Part shown: piece by piece, positions 1 through 8,666 of the stretch | Layout of the letters: each line of letters begins with the position of its first letter | Numbering within the stretch: position 1 is the first letter of the stretch | Assembly: GCF_014654785.1 (NCBI RefSeq) | Contig: NZ_BNBD01000007.1 | Location: 310,001-374,000, forward strand | Origin: Streptomyces mashuensis | GTDB taxonomy: Bacteria > Actinomycetota > Actinomycetes > Streptomycetales > Streptomycetaceae | DNA length: 64,000 bases | Reading direction: 5' to 3' | Program-made: the position numbers and the translations under genes | The notes under the pieces: model-generated | What the model saw: only the letters and a program-made list of their open reading frames with translations | What the model was told of the DNA's origin: nothing | The model's database searches: none

Positions 1-166
1 CGCCGAGATCGCCGCCCGGATGCGGATGCGGCTGACCCCCATGGTGGTCCTGCTCGGCGAGATGCTGGAACGCGGCCTGATCCGCCACCGGCCGCCGCTG
101 GACGCCTCCGAGACCTCCAATGTCCACCTGCTCATGAAAATCAGGGACAACCTTGCCCGCCTCTGA
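1..166 (+). CDS. Conservon DUF742 protein (CvnC-like), 3' end only
   Basis: Only the last 54 codons are in the window, read from base 2 to the TGA at 164-166. The visible residues fit the C-terminus of the DUF742 proteins of actinobacterial conservons: a helical stretch of the type MVVLLGEMLERGLIRH, then a proline-rich turn, ending in a helix with KIRDNLARL. In conservons the order is sensor kinase, roadblock protein, DUF742 protein, small GTPase, and the genes normally overlap. Here the next gene is exactly such a GTPase and its TTG start lies inside this gene. The DUF742 partner is thought to act at the membrane-proximal signalling complex; no DNA-binding role can be judged from this fragment. 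The start lies left of the window. Confidence 0.8.
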   Translation, partial: AEIAARMRMRLTPMVVLLGEMLERGLIRHRPPLDASETSNVHLLMKIRDNLARL

Positions 167-752
167 CACCGCCGACACCGCCGGCCCGGCAGCCTCCCCC
201 GTCAAGATCCTCGTCGCCGGGGGCTTCGGCGTCGGCAAGACGACCCTCGTCGAAGCGATCTCCGAGATCGACCCGCTGCGCACCGAGGAACGGCTGACGT
301 CCGCGGGCGTCGGGGTCGACGACCTCGACGGCATCGAGAGCAAGACGGCGACCACGGTCGCCATGGACTTCGGCCGCATCACGCTCACCGACGCCGGAGT
401 GGTCCTGTACCTCTTCGGCACACCGGGCCAGGAACGCTTCTGGTTCATGTGGGACGACCTGCTGTACGGGGCGCTCGGCGCGATCGTCCTCGTCGACACC
501 CGCAGGCTGGACCGCAGCTTCCCGGCCATCGACTTCTTCGAGAACCGCGGACTGCCGTTCGTCGTCGGCGCGAACTGCTTCAACGGCGAACAGCCCTACA
601 CCGCCGAGGAGATCAAAGCGGCCCTGCACCTGCGGGACCCGGACACCCCCGTCCTCCTGCTCGACGCCCGCTCCCGCGACGACGTCCGCGGCTGCCTGCT
701 CTCCCTGCTGGACCGGCTCATCACGCAGGCCCACGTGACGGTGCCCGTCTGA
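153..752 (+). CDS. Conservon small GTPase (CvnD-like)
   Basis: 199 residues from a TTG start that overlaps the stop of the preceding DUF742 gene, the usual conservon coupling. The G1 P-loop GGFGVGKTT sits at about residues 23-31. Switch I is around 50-70. The G3 region is FGTPGQERF near residue 88, the form typical of this actinobacterial ATP/GTP-binding family rather than a plain DxxG. The G4 NKxD motif is not canonical; GANCFN takes its place near residue 138, as in related conservon GTPases. It probably works as the nucleotide switch of a heterotrimeric-G-protein-like complex with the kinase, roadblock and DUF742 proteins. It ends 5 bases before the convergent SpoIIE-type phosphatase, so the conservon stops here. 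Confidence 0.88.
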   Translation: MPASDTADTAGPAASPVKILVAGGFGVGKTTLVEAISEIDPLRTEERLTSAGVGVDDLDGIESKTATTVAMDFGRITLTDAGVVLYLFGTPGQERFWFMWDDLLYGALGAIVLVDTRRLDRSFPAIDFFENRGLPFVVGANCFNGEQPYTAEEIKAALHLRDPDTPVLLLDARSRDDVRGCLLSLLDRLITQAHVTVPV

Positions 753-757
753 CGACG

Positions 758-1972
758 TCACTGGCACTGCGGGCGCCACTCGAAGAGCAGGATCGTCGCG
801 TCGTCCCGCAACTGGTTGCGCTGGTAGTCGAGGATGGCGTGGATGAGCAGCCGCAGTACCTCGGCCGGGCGCTGGCCGGCGGCGGAGGAGCGGATGATGA
901 AGTCGGTGAACCGGTCCAGGCCGAACTCCGCCCCCTCCGCGTCCCGGGCCTCCACGACACCGTCGGTGTACAGCAGGACGCAGTCGCCCGGCTCCAGCTT
1001 CGTCTCGTGGACCTCCCGGGGCACCGGGGCGAGCGGGCCCAGGCCGATCGGCGGCTGCGGGGGGCTGTTCAGCGCCCCGTCGAGCACCCGCCCGGCACGG
1101 ATCAGCAGCGGCGGCGGGTGACCGCAGTTCGCCCAGCACAGCTCCCCGGTGCGCGCGTCGAGCCGGCACAGCACACCGGTGCAGAAATGGTCGGGCAGCC
1201 ACTGGGCGAGCGCCTCGTCGACGGCGCGGACGATGTCGGCCAGGTCGCCACCGCCGCGGCGGGCGTTCCGTGCCGCCGCCATGGCGACCGACGTCGTCAG
1301 GCCGGCGTTCAGGTCATGACCCATGGAGTCGAGGATCATGGTGTGCAGGATGTCCTTGACGACCGAGTGGTCGAAGGCGTCGCCGGCGACGTCGTACGCC
1401 GGCTCCAGCACCGCCGTCGAGACGCACCTGCTGCTGCCGATGGTGTGGGACGGCAGGAAGGCCCGCAGCATCTCGGTGGGCAACTGCATGACCGAGGTCC
1501 GGGTGCGGGCGGCGAGCCAGTCGCTGTAGGCGCGCTTGGACGTGATGAGCATGGCGAACAGGTAGGCCAGAATGCGGCTGCGGCGCAGCCGCACCCCGTC
1601 GAGTGACCCCGTCCGCACCGCCAGCACGCCCAGCCGCTCGGCACCGTCGATCAGAGGCACCCAGATGATCAGCCCCTCGTCGGCATCGGCCACGCGCGGC
1701 GAGACCGTGCGGTACGCCCAGCCGGCCAGGGAGCCGTCCACCGGCAGTGGCTCCAGGGCCTCGTCGAGGGGGATGAGCAGCTGTTGTTGCAGGTCGACGA
1801 GGTAGACCAGCGCGCTGTCCAGGCCCAGGGCCGAGGCGCACCGGTTCGCCAGGCCGGGCATGTCGACCGGCAGGGTGGTCTGTGCCTCGATGATCAGCTC
1901 TTCCAGCCGGTGCTCGTCCAGGGTGTTGTCCGGGCCGGCGGGCACGAGCGGCGGGTCCGGCACGAGGATCAC
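758..1972 (-). CDS. GAF domain-SpoIIE/PP2C serine phosphatase
   Basis: About 404 residues. The first 150 or so form a GAF-like sensor domain, with WVPLIDGAERLGVLAVRTG as the typical core strand. The remainder is a PP2C/SpoIIE phosphatase with the metal-binding signatures DVAGDAFD, DSMGHDLNAG, LLYTDGVVEARD and DDATILL. Such proteins usually dephosphorylate anti-anti-sigma factors (STAS proteins) and so set the activity of SigB-like sigma factors. No anti-sigma or STAS gene is adjacent. I chose the GTG at 1972 because GGGAACGGAAGGG lies directly upstream; a GTG at 2014 would add 14 residues. It converges on the conservon GTPase and diverges from the MFS gene. A small change in the glycine pair before the first metal aspartate (DVAGD, where DxGGD is common) is worth noting but is not disabling. 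Confidence 0.87.
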   Translation of the reverse strand: MILVPDPPLVPAGPDNTLDEHRLEELIIEAQTTLPVDMPGLANRCASALGLDSALVYLVDLQQQLLIPLDEALEPLPVDGSLAGWAYRTVSPRVADADEGLIIWVPLIDGAERLGVLAVRTGSLDGVRLRRSRILAYLFAMLITSKRAYSDWLAARTRTSVMQLPTEMLRAFLPSHTIGSSRCVSTAVLEPAYDVAGDAFDHSVVKDILHTMILDSMGHDLNAGLTTSVAMAAARNARRGGGDLADIVRAVDEALAQWLPDHFCTGVLCRLDARTGELCWANCGHPPPLLIRAGRVLDGALNSPPQPPIGLGPLAPVPREVHETKLEPGDCVLLYTDGVVEARDAEGAEFGLDRFTDFIIRSSAAGQRPAEVLRLLIHAILDYQRNQLRDDATILLFEWRPQCQ

Positions 1973-2119
1973 CCCTTCCGTTCCCAGTTTTGCACCGATT
2001 CCGGCCCTTCTCACGTCGGGCCCCACGCCGGCGACGACCGCACCCCGAACCCTTCGCCCTGTTGATCGTTGTCGTTGGTGCGGCGGCGGGAGGGCGAGCG
2101 TGGCGGGCGGGGTGGTGGG

Positions 2120-3448
2120 GTGAGCGGCAGCACCACGGCGGGGGGCAGTCTCTGGCGGCATCCGGGCTTTCTCCGGTACTGGAGCGCGAACGCCGTCGAC
2201 CTCGTGGGCAGCGGTGTCACACAGGTGGCGCTTCCCCTGGTCGCGGTGGTGGAGTTGCACGCCTCCGTCTGGCAGGTCGCGCTGCTGTCGTTCGCCCAGA
2301 AACTTCCGCCCCTGCTGGTGTCGCTCCCCGCCGGGGCGCTCGCGGACCGGCACCGCAAGCGCCCCCTGATGGTGGGCGCCGCGCTGATCGGCGGTGCCGC
2401 GCTCCTCGTCATCCCGCTCGCCGACGCACTGGGGCAGCTGTCCATGGGGCTGCTGTACGGAGTGGCCCTGGTGAGCGAGGTGTCGGCGGTGTTCGGCGCC
2501 ACCGCCCGGATCAGCTTCCTCCCCTCACTGCTGCCCCGTTCGCGGCTGCTGGACGCCAACTCCGTGCTCGGCGGCGTCAATTCCCTGGCCGACAGCGTCG
2601 GCTCCCAGCTCGGCGGCGCCATGGTCACCGTCCTCGGCGCCGCGCGTTCGATCTACCTGGACGCCGCTTCCTACCTGGCCTGTTCCCTCCTCCTCGCCCG
2701 CATCGGCGCCGCCCCCGAACCGGCCGCGGCCCCGTCGAAGAAGAGGTGGAACACCACCATCCGGGCCGAGATCGCCGAGGGACTGCGCTACGTCCGGTCC
2801 CACCCCACGATCCGGCCCCTGGTGCTCGCCGCCACCGCGTACGTCGGCGTCATGGCCTTCCTCACCACGCTCCGGTCCGTCTACCTGCTGCGCCAACTGC
2901 ACTACTCCAGCACGGCCCTGGGCATGACGCTGAGCGTGGCCGCGTTCGGGGGCTTCTGCGGCGCCGCCGTCGTCCGCCCGGTGGTCGCGCGGTACGGGCC
3001 GAGGCGCGTCATGCTCACCACCCTGGCCCTGGCCCCGCTCACCGAGGTACCACTCCTGCTCGCCACGCCCGGCCGCCCCTGGCAGACGGCCGTGGGCCTG
3101 GGACTGTTCGTCCAGGTGGGATGCGCCGTCGTCCAGGGCTCCACCCAGCGCACCGTCCGCCAGGCCGTCTGTGACCCCGCCCTGCAGGGCCGGATGCTCG
3201 CCACCAGCCGGTGGGCCGTCTACGGATCGCAGCCCGTGGCCGCCCTCCTCGCCGGCGCCGCCGGGACCTGGCTGGGGCTGTGGAACGGCCTGGCCATCGG
3301 CACCCTCGCCCTCGCCGTTCCCCTCCTCGTGCTGCGCTGCTCCTCGCTCCCCGGCGCGTCCCAGGGCGGCGCCGCCCCCGAAGAAGCCCATGACCACCCC
3401 GAGCCCGGGCCCGAACCCGAGCCCGTAAAGGAAAGTGATGCCGCATGA
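2120..3448 (+). CDS. MFS drug/metabolite exporter
   Basis: About 442 residues with roughly twelve hydrophobic segments, an ADRHRKRPLMVG loop between TM2 and TM3 (the MFS signature A-type loop) and a hydrophilic, Glu/Pro-rich tail. It resembles the MFS_3 group (EntS and macrolide-efflux-like exporters). The GTG at 2120 gives a protein that begins just before the usual first-segment lead-in; upstream GTG/TTG codons at 2078 and 2069 are possible. The stop overlaps the ATG of the HMG-CoA reductase fusion by four bases, so the two genes are cotranscribed and translationally coupled. The substrate cannot be read from sequence. Given its partner, a mevalonate- or isoprenoid-related product is a guess only. 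Confidence 0.85.
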   Translation: MSGSTTAGGSLWRHPGFLRYWSANAVDLVGSGVTQVALPLVAVVELHASVWQVALLSFAQKLPPLLVSLPAGALADRHRKRPLMVGAALIGGAALLVIPLADALGQLSMGLLYGVALVSEVSAVFGATARISFLPSLLPRSRLLDANSVLGGVNSLADSVGSQLGGAMVTVLGAARSIYLDAASYLACSLLLARIGAAPEPAAAPSKKRWNTTIRAEIAEGLRYVRSHPTIRPLVLAATAYVGVMAFLTTLRSVYLLRQLHYSSTALGMTLSVAAFGGFCGAAVVRPVVARYGPRRVMLTTLALAPLTEVPLLLATPGRPWQTAVGLGLFVQVGCAVVQGSTQRTVRQAVCDPALQGRMLATSRWAVYGSQPVAALLAGAAGTWLGLWNGLAIGTLALAVPLLVLRCSSLPGASQGGAAPEEAHDHPEPGPEPEPVKESDAA

Positions 3449-5868
3449 GTTCCGGCGAAATCCCGGGTCCCCGGTCCCGTCCGTCCCGGCCTGCCGGACG
3501 GTACGTTCCCGCCAGGGGCATCTACACGGAGTCGGCGCGGCTCCAGCGTCTCGACTGGCTCCGTTCCACGACCCGGCTGGGACTGGATTCCTTGCAGCAC
3601 ACGCAGCTCGACGCCTGCAAACTGACCGGGAACATCGAAGGGTTCGTCGGCGCCGTCGAAATCCCGGTCGGTGTGGCCGGCCCCCTGCTGTTCCGCGGGA
3701 AGAACGTCCAGGGTGAGATCTACGCCCCCATGGCGACCACGGAGGGCGCCCTCGTCTCCTCGGTGACACGGGGAGCCCTGGCCGTCACCATGGGGGGTGG
3801 CGTCAGTACGCACGCCGTCTCCCAGACGATGACGCGTGCACCCGTTTTCGCCTTCTCCCGGCTGGCGGCCGCCGGCCGTTTCGCCTCGGCGATCCACCAG
3901 CACCTCGACGACCTCCGTACGGCCGTCCGGCACGTCTCCCGCCATGCCGAGCTCCGGTCGGCCGAACCCGTCGTCCTCGGCAGGACCGTCCACCTCGGAT
4001 TCAAGTACACGACCGGGGACGCGGCAGGGCAGAACATGACCACGGCCTGCACGTGGCAGGCCTGTCAGTGGATTCTGCAGCAGCCCCACCTGGTCGGGGA
4101 CGGGGAACTCGAATCCTTCATCATCGAGGGCAACACGTCGGGTGACAAAAAGGCGTCGTCGCAGGCCATGGGGGAGGGCCGCGGGATCAGGGTGTCCGCC
4201 GACTGCCTCCTGCCGGGAGGCATTGTCGAACGCGTCCTGAAGACGACGCCCGACGAGCTGGTCAGGGGCTACCAGCACATTGCGGCGGGGGCCGTGCACA
4301 GCGGAGTCCTGGGCTCGAACGCGAACACCGCCAACATCGTGGCAGCCGTCTTCACCGCGACGGGTCAGGACATCGCCTGCGTGCACGAGTCGAGCCTGGC
4401 ACAGTTCATTCTCGAACGGACGCCGGAGGGCGTCTACGCGAGCATCACCCTGCCGGGTTTGGCGGTCGGCACGGTCGGCGGCGGCACCCACCTGCCCGCC
4501 CAGCACGAACTGCTCGGCATGATGGGATGCACGGGCCCGGGGAGCGCGGCCCGGCTGGCGGAAGTCATCGCGGGCTTCGCCCTGGCCCTGGACCTCTCGA
4601 CGGTCTCGGCGGCCGTCTCCGGACAGTTCGCCAGTGCCCATGAACGTCTCGGGCGCAACAGGCCGGTCCGCTGGTTCCAGCTGGACGAACTCGACGCCCG
4701 GTTCTTCGAATCGGCGCTGGGCCACTCCGCCCTGCCGGGGGTCGAGGTCAGGAGCGTCGAACCCGTCGACATTCCCATGGGGCCCAGCGTCCTGTCGGAG
4801 CTGACGTCGCGGACGGTGAAGAAGACCGTCGGCCTCTTCCCGATGCAGCTGAGGATCGACCACGCCGGCGAGGAGCAGAAACTCGACGTGATGGTCAAGG
4901 TCAAGCCCACCGACCGCGAGGTCATCAAGATGGCCGGACTGGCCGCCGCCCTGTGCGGAGGCCCGGTGGCGGCCGAGTACCGCAGATTCGACCGGCGCCT
5001 CGGCTTCGTGGGATGCGACATCCGGGAACTGGCCCTGTACGAGCAGACCGACCCCCGCTTCACCAGCCTGGTGCCGAAGCAGTACCGGACCTGGCGCGAC
5101 GACCGGCGGGAGGCGTACATCGTCGTGATGGAGTGCCTCGGCGACATGGAGCTGATGGACACGTCGGAGCGTGCCCGCGGCTGGTCCCGCCGGCACCTCG
5201 GCATCGCCGCGCGCGACCTCGGGCAACTCCACTCCGTCTGGTACGGCAAGGAAGCGTCGCTCTCCCGGATGCCGTGGATCGGGCACATTCCCAACGCCGC
5301 GGACATGGTGGAGATGAAGGGCCTGTGGCAGGCCCTGGCCGACCACTCGGCGCAGGAATTCCCCGAGCTCGTCGACGGAAGCCACCACGAGCGGCTGGTT
5401 TCCCTCATCGGCACCATCGACGACTGGTGGCCGCGGATCGAGGCGATGCCACGGACCCTCGTGCACAACGACTTCAACCCCCGCAACCTCGCCATCCGGG
5501 CCGAGGGCAGGCTGTGCGCGTACGACTGGGAGCTCGCCACCCTGCACATTCCGCAGCACGATCTGGCGGAACTGCTCTGCACCGCGCTGGACCCTGCCGA
5601 CATCAACGCCACGGTGGTCGCGGAGCTGTCGGAGATCCACCGCACGTCGCTGGAGACCCAGGCCCGGACCACCATCGACAAGGAGCAGTGGGAATCCGGG
5701 TACCGCCTCGCTCTCAGGGACCTGGCGGTCAACCGTTTCGGGCTCTACTTCGTGGCCCACACCGTTCGCCATTACGGCTTCCTCGAACAGTGGTGGCGGA
5801 ACCTGTGGGCCCTCATCGACCTGGCGGAGGGGACCGGGGGCAAGCCAAGTGCCTTTCCCTGCCGGTGA
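3445..5868 (+). CDS. HMG-CoA reductase fused to an APH-type kinase domain
   Basis: 807 residues. Residues 30-425 are a class I-type HMG-CoA reductase (HMG-CoA plus 2 NADPH to mevalonate). The substrate motif EIPVGVAGP (72-80), catalytic Glu100 in MATTEGAL, NADPH motif GDAAGQNM (191-198), catalytic Lys235 in GDKK, Asp309 in ATGQDI, NADPH loop GTVGGGTH and catalytic His399 in SAHERLGRNR are all present. Residues from about 460 form an aminoglycoside/choline-kinase-like fold: a lysine-bearing strand VMVKVKP, the catalytic loop LVHNDFNPRN (673-681) and the metal aspartate in YDWE (694). Both halves look active. The ATG overlaps the MFS stop. Reductases of this class normally end near residue 430, so the kinase extension is unusual. 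It may phosphorylate mevalonate or another small alcohol; that is inference. It probably supplies mevalonate for the sterol genes that begin 2.8 kb downstream. Confidence 0.9.
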   Translation: MSSGEIPGPRSRPSRPAGRYVPARGIYTESARLQRLDWLRSTTRLGLDSLQHTQLDACKLTGNIEGFVGAVEIPVGVAGPLLFRGKNVQGEIYAPMATTEGALVSSVTRGALAVTMGGGVSTHAVSQTMTRAPVFAFSRLAAAGRFASAIHQHLDDLRTAVRHVSRHAELRSAEPVVLGRTVHLGFKYTTGDAAGQNMTTACTWQACQWILQQPHLVGDGELESFIIEGNTSGDKKASSQAMGEGRGIRVSADCLLPGGIVERVLKTTPDELVRGYQHIAAGAVHSGVLGSNANTANIVAAVFTATGQDIACVHESSLAQFILERTPEGVYASITLPGLAVGTVGGGTHLPAQHELLGMMGCTGPGSAARLAEVIAGFALALDLSTVSAAVSGQFASAHERLGRNRPVRWFQLDELDARFFESALGHSALPGVEVRSVEPVDIPMGPSVLSELTSRTVKKTVGLFPMQLRIDHAGEEQKLDVMVKVKPTDREVIKMAGLAAALCGGPVAAEYRRFDRRLGFVGCDIRELALYEQTDPRFTSLVPKQYRTWRDDRREAYIVVMECLGDMELMDTSERARGWSRRHLGIAARDLGQLHSVWYGKEASLSRMPWIGHIPNAADMVEMKGLWQALADHSAQEFPELVDGSHHERLVSLIGTIDDWWPRIEAMPRTLVHNDFNPRNLAIRAEGRLCAYDWELATLHIPQHDLAELLCTALDPADINATVVAELSEIHRTSLETQARTTIDKEQWESGYRLALRDLAVNRFGLYFVAHTVRHYGFLEQWWRNLWALIDLAEGTGGKPSAFPCR

Positions 5869-6012
5869 TTTCACGCGTGCAATGTGCCGTCGGAACGTAA
5901 CTCCGGTCGCGCCCCGCCGTTGAGCCGGACGGGTGAGGAACGGGCCTGGCGCCGCACGGCCCGGGCCGCGTTTCCCACCCTCTCCATCCCACCGAAATGA
6001 CAAGGCGGACCA

Positions 6013-6381
6013 GTGGGTTCTCTGAAGCGATTCGCGGTTCTTTCCAGCATGGCCGTGGCTGTCCTGGCCTCCCCCGCGGGCATCGTGGCCGCGAGCGCCG
6101 ACACGATCGACCTGGGAGCGGGCGGCCTGCTGTCCGACATCGGCAGCAGGAACACCTCGACGCACTCCAACCTGTGCGGCGCCGGCCGGGTGAGCGTCCT
6201 CAACGACCGTACGTGCGTGGTCCGGCGTGGTTCCCACCACCACGACAAGAGCGTGACCGGCCCCAGCGGCGGCCTGCTCTCCAACATCGACTCCCGCAAC
6301 GCCTCCGGCTCCAGCAACAACTGCGGGACGGACACGGTCGGCGTCCTCAACCGCACCACCTGCGTCACCGAGGAGAAGTAG
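6013..6381 (+). CDS. Small secreted protein with a duplicated two-cysteine repeat
   Basis: 122 residues from a GTG preceded by AAGGCGG. Residues 1-29 are a clear Sec signal peptide (LKR, a hydrophobic core, then ASA). The mature part holds two copies of a segment of about 32 residues (38-69 and 87-118), each beginning GGLLS and ending in a VLN..TC pattern. Each copy has two cysteines 13 residues apart (55/68 and 104/117), so one disulfide per repeat is likely. A linker with RRGSHHHDK separates them. I do not recognise the family. Length and secretion recall chaplin-like surface proteins, but the chaplin signature is absent. It sits between the HMG-CoA reductase fusion and the convergent MMPL gene. 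A strong hairpin follows the stop. Confidence 0.8.
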   Translation: MGSLKRFAVLSSMAVAVLASPAGIVAASADTIDLGAGGLLSDIGSRNTSTHSNLCGAGRVSVLNDRTCVVRRGSHHHDKSVTGPSGGLLSNIDSRNASGSSNNCGTDTVGVLNRTTCVTEEK

Positions 6382-8596
6382 AGCGGCACGCGGCCGGGCC
6401 GTCCCGGGCCCGGCCGCGGCCCCCTCGCCCCCTCGGGAGCCACCAGTTCGCCCTGCCCGCCAGGGTCATCAGGCCGGGCACCAGGATCCCGCGTACCACC
6501 ACGGCGTCCAGCAGGACCGCCACGGCCAGCCCCGCTCCCACCAGCTTCAGCGCGGTGACGTCCGACGTGGCGGGGCCGGCCATGGCGGCCGCGAAGACGA
6601 GGGACGCCGCCGTGACCAGGCGGCCCGTCCGCTGCATGCCCGTCGCGACGGCCGCGGTGTTGTCGCCCGACGCGAGGTACTCCTCCCTGATGCGCGCGAC
6701 GATGAAGACCTCGTAGTCCACCGACAGTGCGTACGCGGTCGCCAGCAGGAAGAGCGTCGTCTCGGCCAGAAGGTATCCCGGGGCGTTGAAGTCACCGGCG
6801 ACGCCCCGCAGATGCCCGTCCTGGAACACGTACACCAGACAGCCCAGCGTTGCCGCCAGGCCGGCCCCGGCGACCACGACGGCCTTGAGCGGCACCAGCA
6901 GGCTGCGCATGGCCAGCGCCATGAGCACGAACGTCGCCGCCGCGACCAGGGTGCAGCACCAGGGCAGGGTCCGCCGGATCGCGGACAGGGTGTCCACCGC
7001 CTCCGCCGGCTGCCCGGCTACCAGGACACGGCCGTGGGCGGGAAGGGCACGCACCTGCCGCACCAGGGCCGCCGCCCCCTCCGTACCAGGAGGGAACCGC
7101 GAGGTGATGGCCAGGACCGGCCCCGGGTACCGGCCGGGCACGGTGCGGACAGCGGCTGCCTGCGGAAGCGCCGACACCGTACGGGCGTAGCCGTCGGCGT
7201 CTCCCCGCGGTGTGCCCTCCGGAAGTCCGACGACCAGCTGCCGGTCCGGCACCGAAGCGAACTCCGCACGGATGAACACCGCCGCGGTACGGGCCCTGCT
7301 GTGCCGCGGCAGGTCGTCCACGCTGTTCGGGCCGAGGGCGAGATGCCACGCGGGCAAGGACAGTACGGCCAGCACGCACGCGGCGGCGAAAACGGCCCGC
7401 GCGGGCCGCCGGATCACGGCCAGCGTGGCCCGGCGCCAGGCCGGGCTCCCCTCGGCACCGGACCCAGCCGAAGCACCGGACCCAGCCGAAGCACCGGACG
7501 CAGCCGGAGCACCGGACGTCCCCGGCGTACCGGGCCCGCGGCGGAGCCGGGCGAACAGGTCGAACCGGTCGACGTGCCGTCCGGCCAGAGCCAGCAGGGC
7601 CGGCGTCACGGTCACGGAAGCCGCCGCCGAGAACACCACCACGGCCGCGGCGGCCCAAGCGGCCGAGCGCAGGAACCCCAAGGGGAAGAGCAGCAGGCTC
7701 AGAACCGACGCCAGCACGATGCACGCCGACACGGCCACCGCCCGGCCCGCCGTACGGACGCTGCGCCCGACGGCCTCCTCCACGGACGCGCCGGCCGCGG
7801 ACTCCTCGCGGAAGCGCCAGACCACCAGGATGCCGTAGTCCACCGCCAGGCCGAGCCCCAGAGCGGTGGCGACGTTCGAGGCGTACACCGAGACCTCCGT
7901 GAAGGAGGTCAGCAGCCGGAGGAACGCCAGGGTGCCCGCCGTGGCGATCAGCGCGCTGACGACCGGCAGCAACGCGGCCACGAGGGAACGGAAGACGAAC
8001 AGGAGGATGAGGGCGCAGGCCGGCGTCGAGACCAGCTCGGCCCGGAGCAGGTCGGCACGGTTGTCCTCCAGGGTCTCGGCGTACGTCCAGGCCGGTCCCG
8101 TGGGTGTGATAGTCGCCGGCCCGCGCTGCCGGCCGAGGGCGGCGACCAGCCGTTGCGCGGTCCTGACCCGGACCGTTTCGCCTCCGGCCAGGCGGGCGGT
8201 GACCAGCGCGGACCGTCCGTCACGGGAGAGCAGCGAGGGATCGCCGGCGCTCCAGTACGAGGAGACGGCCCCGACCCCCGGCGCCCGCCGGACGTCCTCC
8301 TCCACCGCGCGGCCCGCCGCCGCGATGTCCGGCGTGCGGACATCCGAGGCGGCCCTCACCAGCAGCACCAGGTCGGGGGCGGAGACGCCGTAACGCTCTG
8401 CGAGCACGGCGCCGTCCCGGGCGGCGGCGGACCCGGCCGGGAGCGGTCCGGTGATGCCGAGCCGGTCGAGCCCCCCTGCGCCGAACACGCCCATGGCCGC
8501 GGTCGCGACACCGCAGACGGCCAGCGTCAGCCGCACGCCGTGCCAGGGCCGCCAACGGGCCGCGGCCCGAAAAAGCTGGAGAACACCCCGAGCCAA
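6365..8596 (-). CDS. MMPL/RND-family transporter
   Basis: 743 residues with two homologous halves, each of one N-terminal TM segment, a large extracytoplasmic domain and a five-TM bundle, as in MMPL, HpnN and Patched/NPC1 proteins. Proton-relay type motifs are visible: GLGLAVDYGILVVWRFREE in the first half and TAYALSVDYEVFIVARIREE in the second. The start is a TTG at 8596 with GGGGAGGGGG seven bases upstream. It faces away from the sterol C14-reductase gene 70 bases off, so the two share a promoter region. MMPL/HpnN-type pumps move lipids, including hopanoids and mycolates. Moving the sterol made by the neighbouring genes is a reasonable inference. Its last codons overlap the convergent small secreted protein gene by 17 bases. 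Confidence 0.85.
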   Translation of the reverse strand: MARGVLQLFRAAARWRPWHGVRLTLAVCGVATAAMGVFGAGGLDRLGITGPLPAGSAAARDGAVLAERYGVSAPDLVLLVRAASDVRTPDIAAAGRAVEEDVRRAPGVGAVSSYWSAGDPSLLSRDGRSALVTARLAGGETVRVRTAQRLVAALGRQRGPATITPTGPAWTYAETLEDNRADLLRAELVSTPACALILLFVFRSLVAALLPVVSALIATAGTLAFLRLLTSFTEVSVYASNVATALGLGLAVDYGILVVWRFREESAAGASVEEAVGRSVRTAGRAVAVSACIVLASVLSLLLFPLGFLRSAAWAAAAVVVFSAAASVTVTPALLALAGRHVDRFDLFARLRRGPGTPGTSGAPAASGASAGSGASAGSGAEGSPAWRRATLAVIRRPARAVFAAACVLAVLSLPAWHLALGPNSVDDLPRHSRARTAAVFIRAEFASVPDRQLVVGLPEGTPRGDADGYARTVSALPQAAAVRTVPGRYPGPVLAITSRFPPGTEGAAALVRQVRALPAHGRVLVAGQPAEAVDTLSAIRRTLPWCCTLVAAATFVLMALAMRSLLVPLKAVVVAGAGLAATLGCLVYVFQDGHLRGVAGDFNAPGYLLAETTLFLLATAYALSVDYEVFIVARIREEYLASGDNTAAVATGMQRTGRLVTAASLVFAAAMAGPATSDVTALKLVGAGLAVAVLLDAVVVRGILVPGLMTLAGRANWWLPRGRGGRGRARDGPAACRSTSPR
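6390..6417 (+). terminator. GC-rich hairpin after the small secreted protein gene
   Basis: A perfect 10-base-pair inverted repeat, GCGGCCGGGC (6390-6399) and GCCCGGCCGC (6408-6417), with an 8-base loop, starting 8 bases after the stop. It has no U-tract, as is common in Streptomyces. It lies within the C-terminal codons of the convergent MMPL gene. Confidence 0.6.
7455..7518 (-). repeat. 18-bp tandem repeat inside the MMPL gene
   Basis: The unit GCACCGGACCCAGCCGAA occurs twice perfectly (7455-7472, 7473-7490), once with two changes (7491-7508) and once in part (7509-7518). On the coding strand it encodes a flexible Gly/Ser/Ala linker with repeated SAGSGA between the two halves of the transporter. 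Copy number may vary between strains without changing the frame. Confidence 0.85.
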
Positions 8597-8666
8597 CGTG
8601 CCCCCTCCCCGAGCTCCGCTCCGTCGCTACCCGGAAATATGGTGACCAACCTGGAAGGCCTGGAAG

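Noticed and set aside
3220..6243. A long leftward open frame opposite the HMG-CoA reductase fusion
   Set aside because: No recognisable domain; the opposite strand holds all catalytic motifs of the reductase and kinase.
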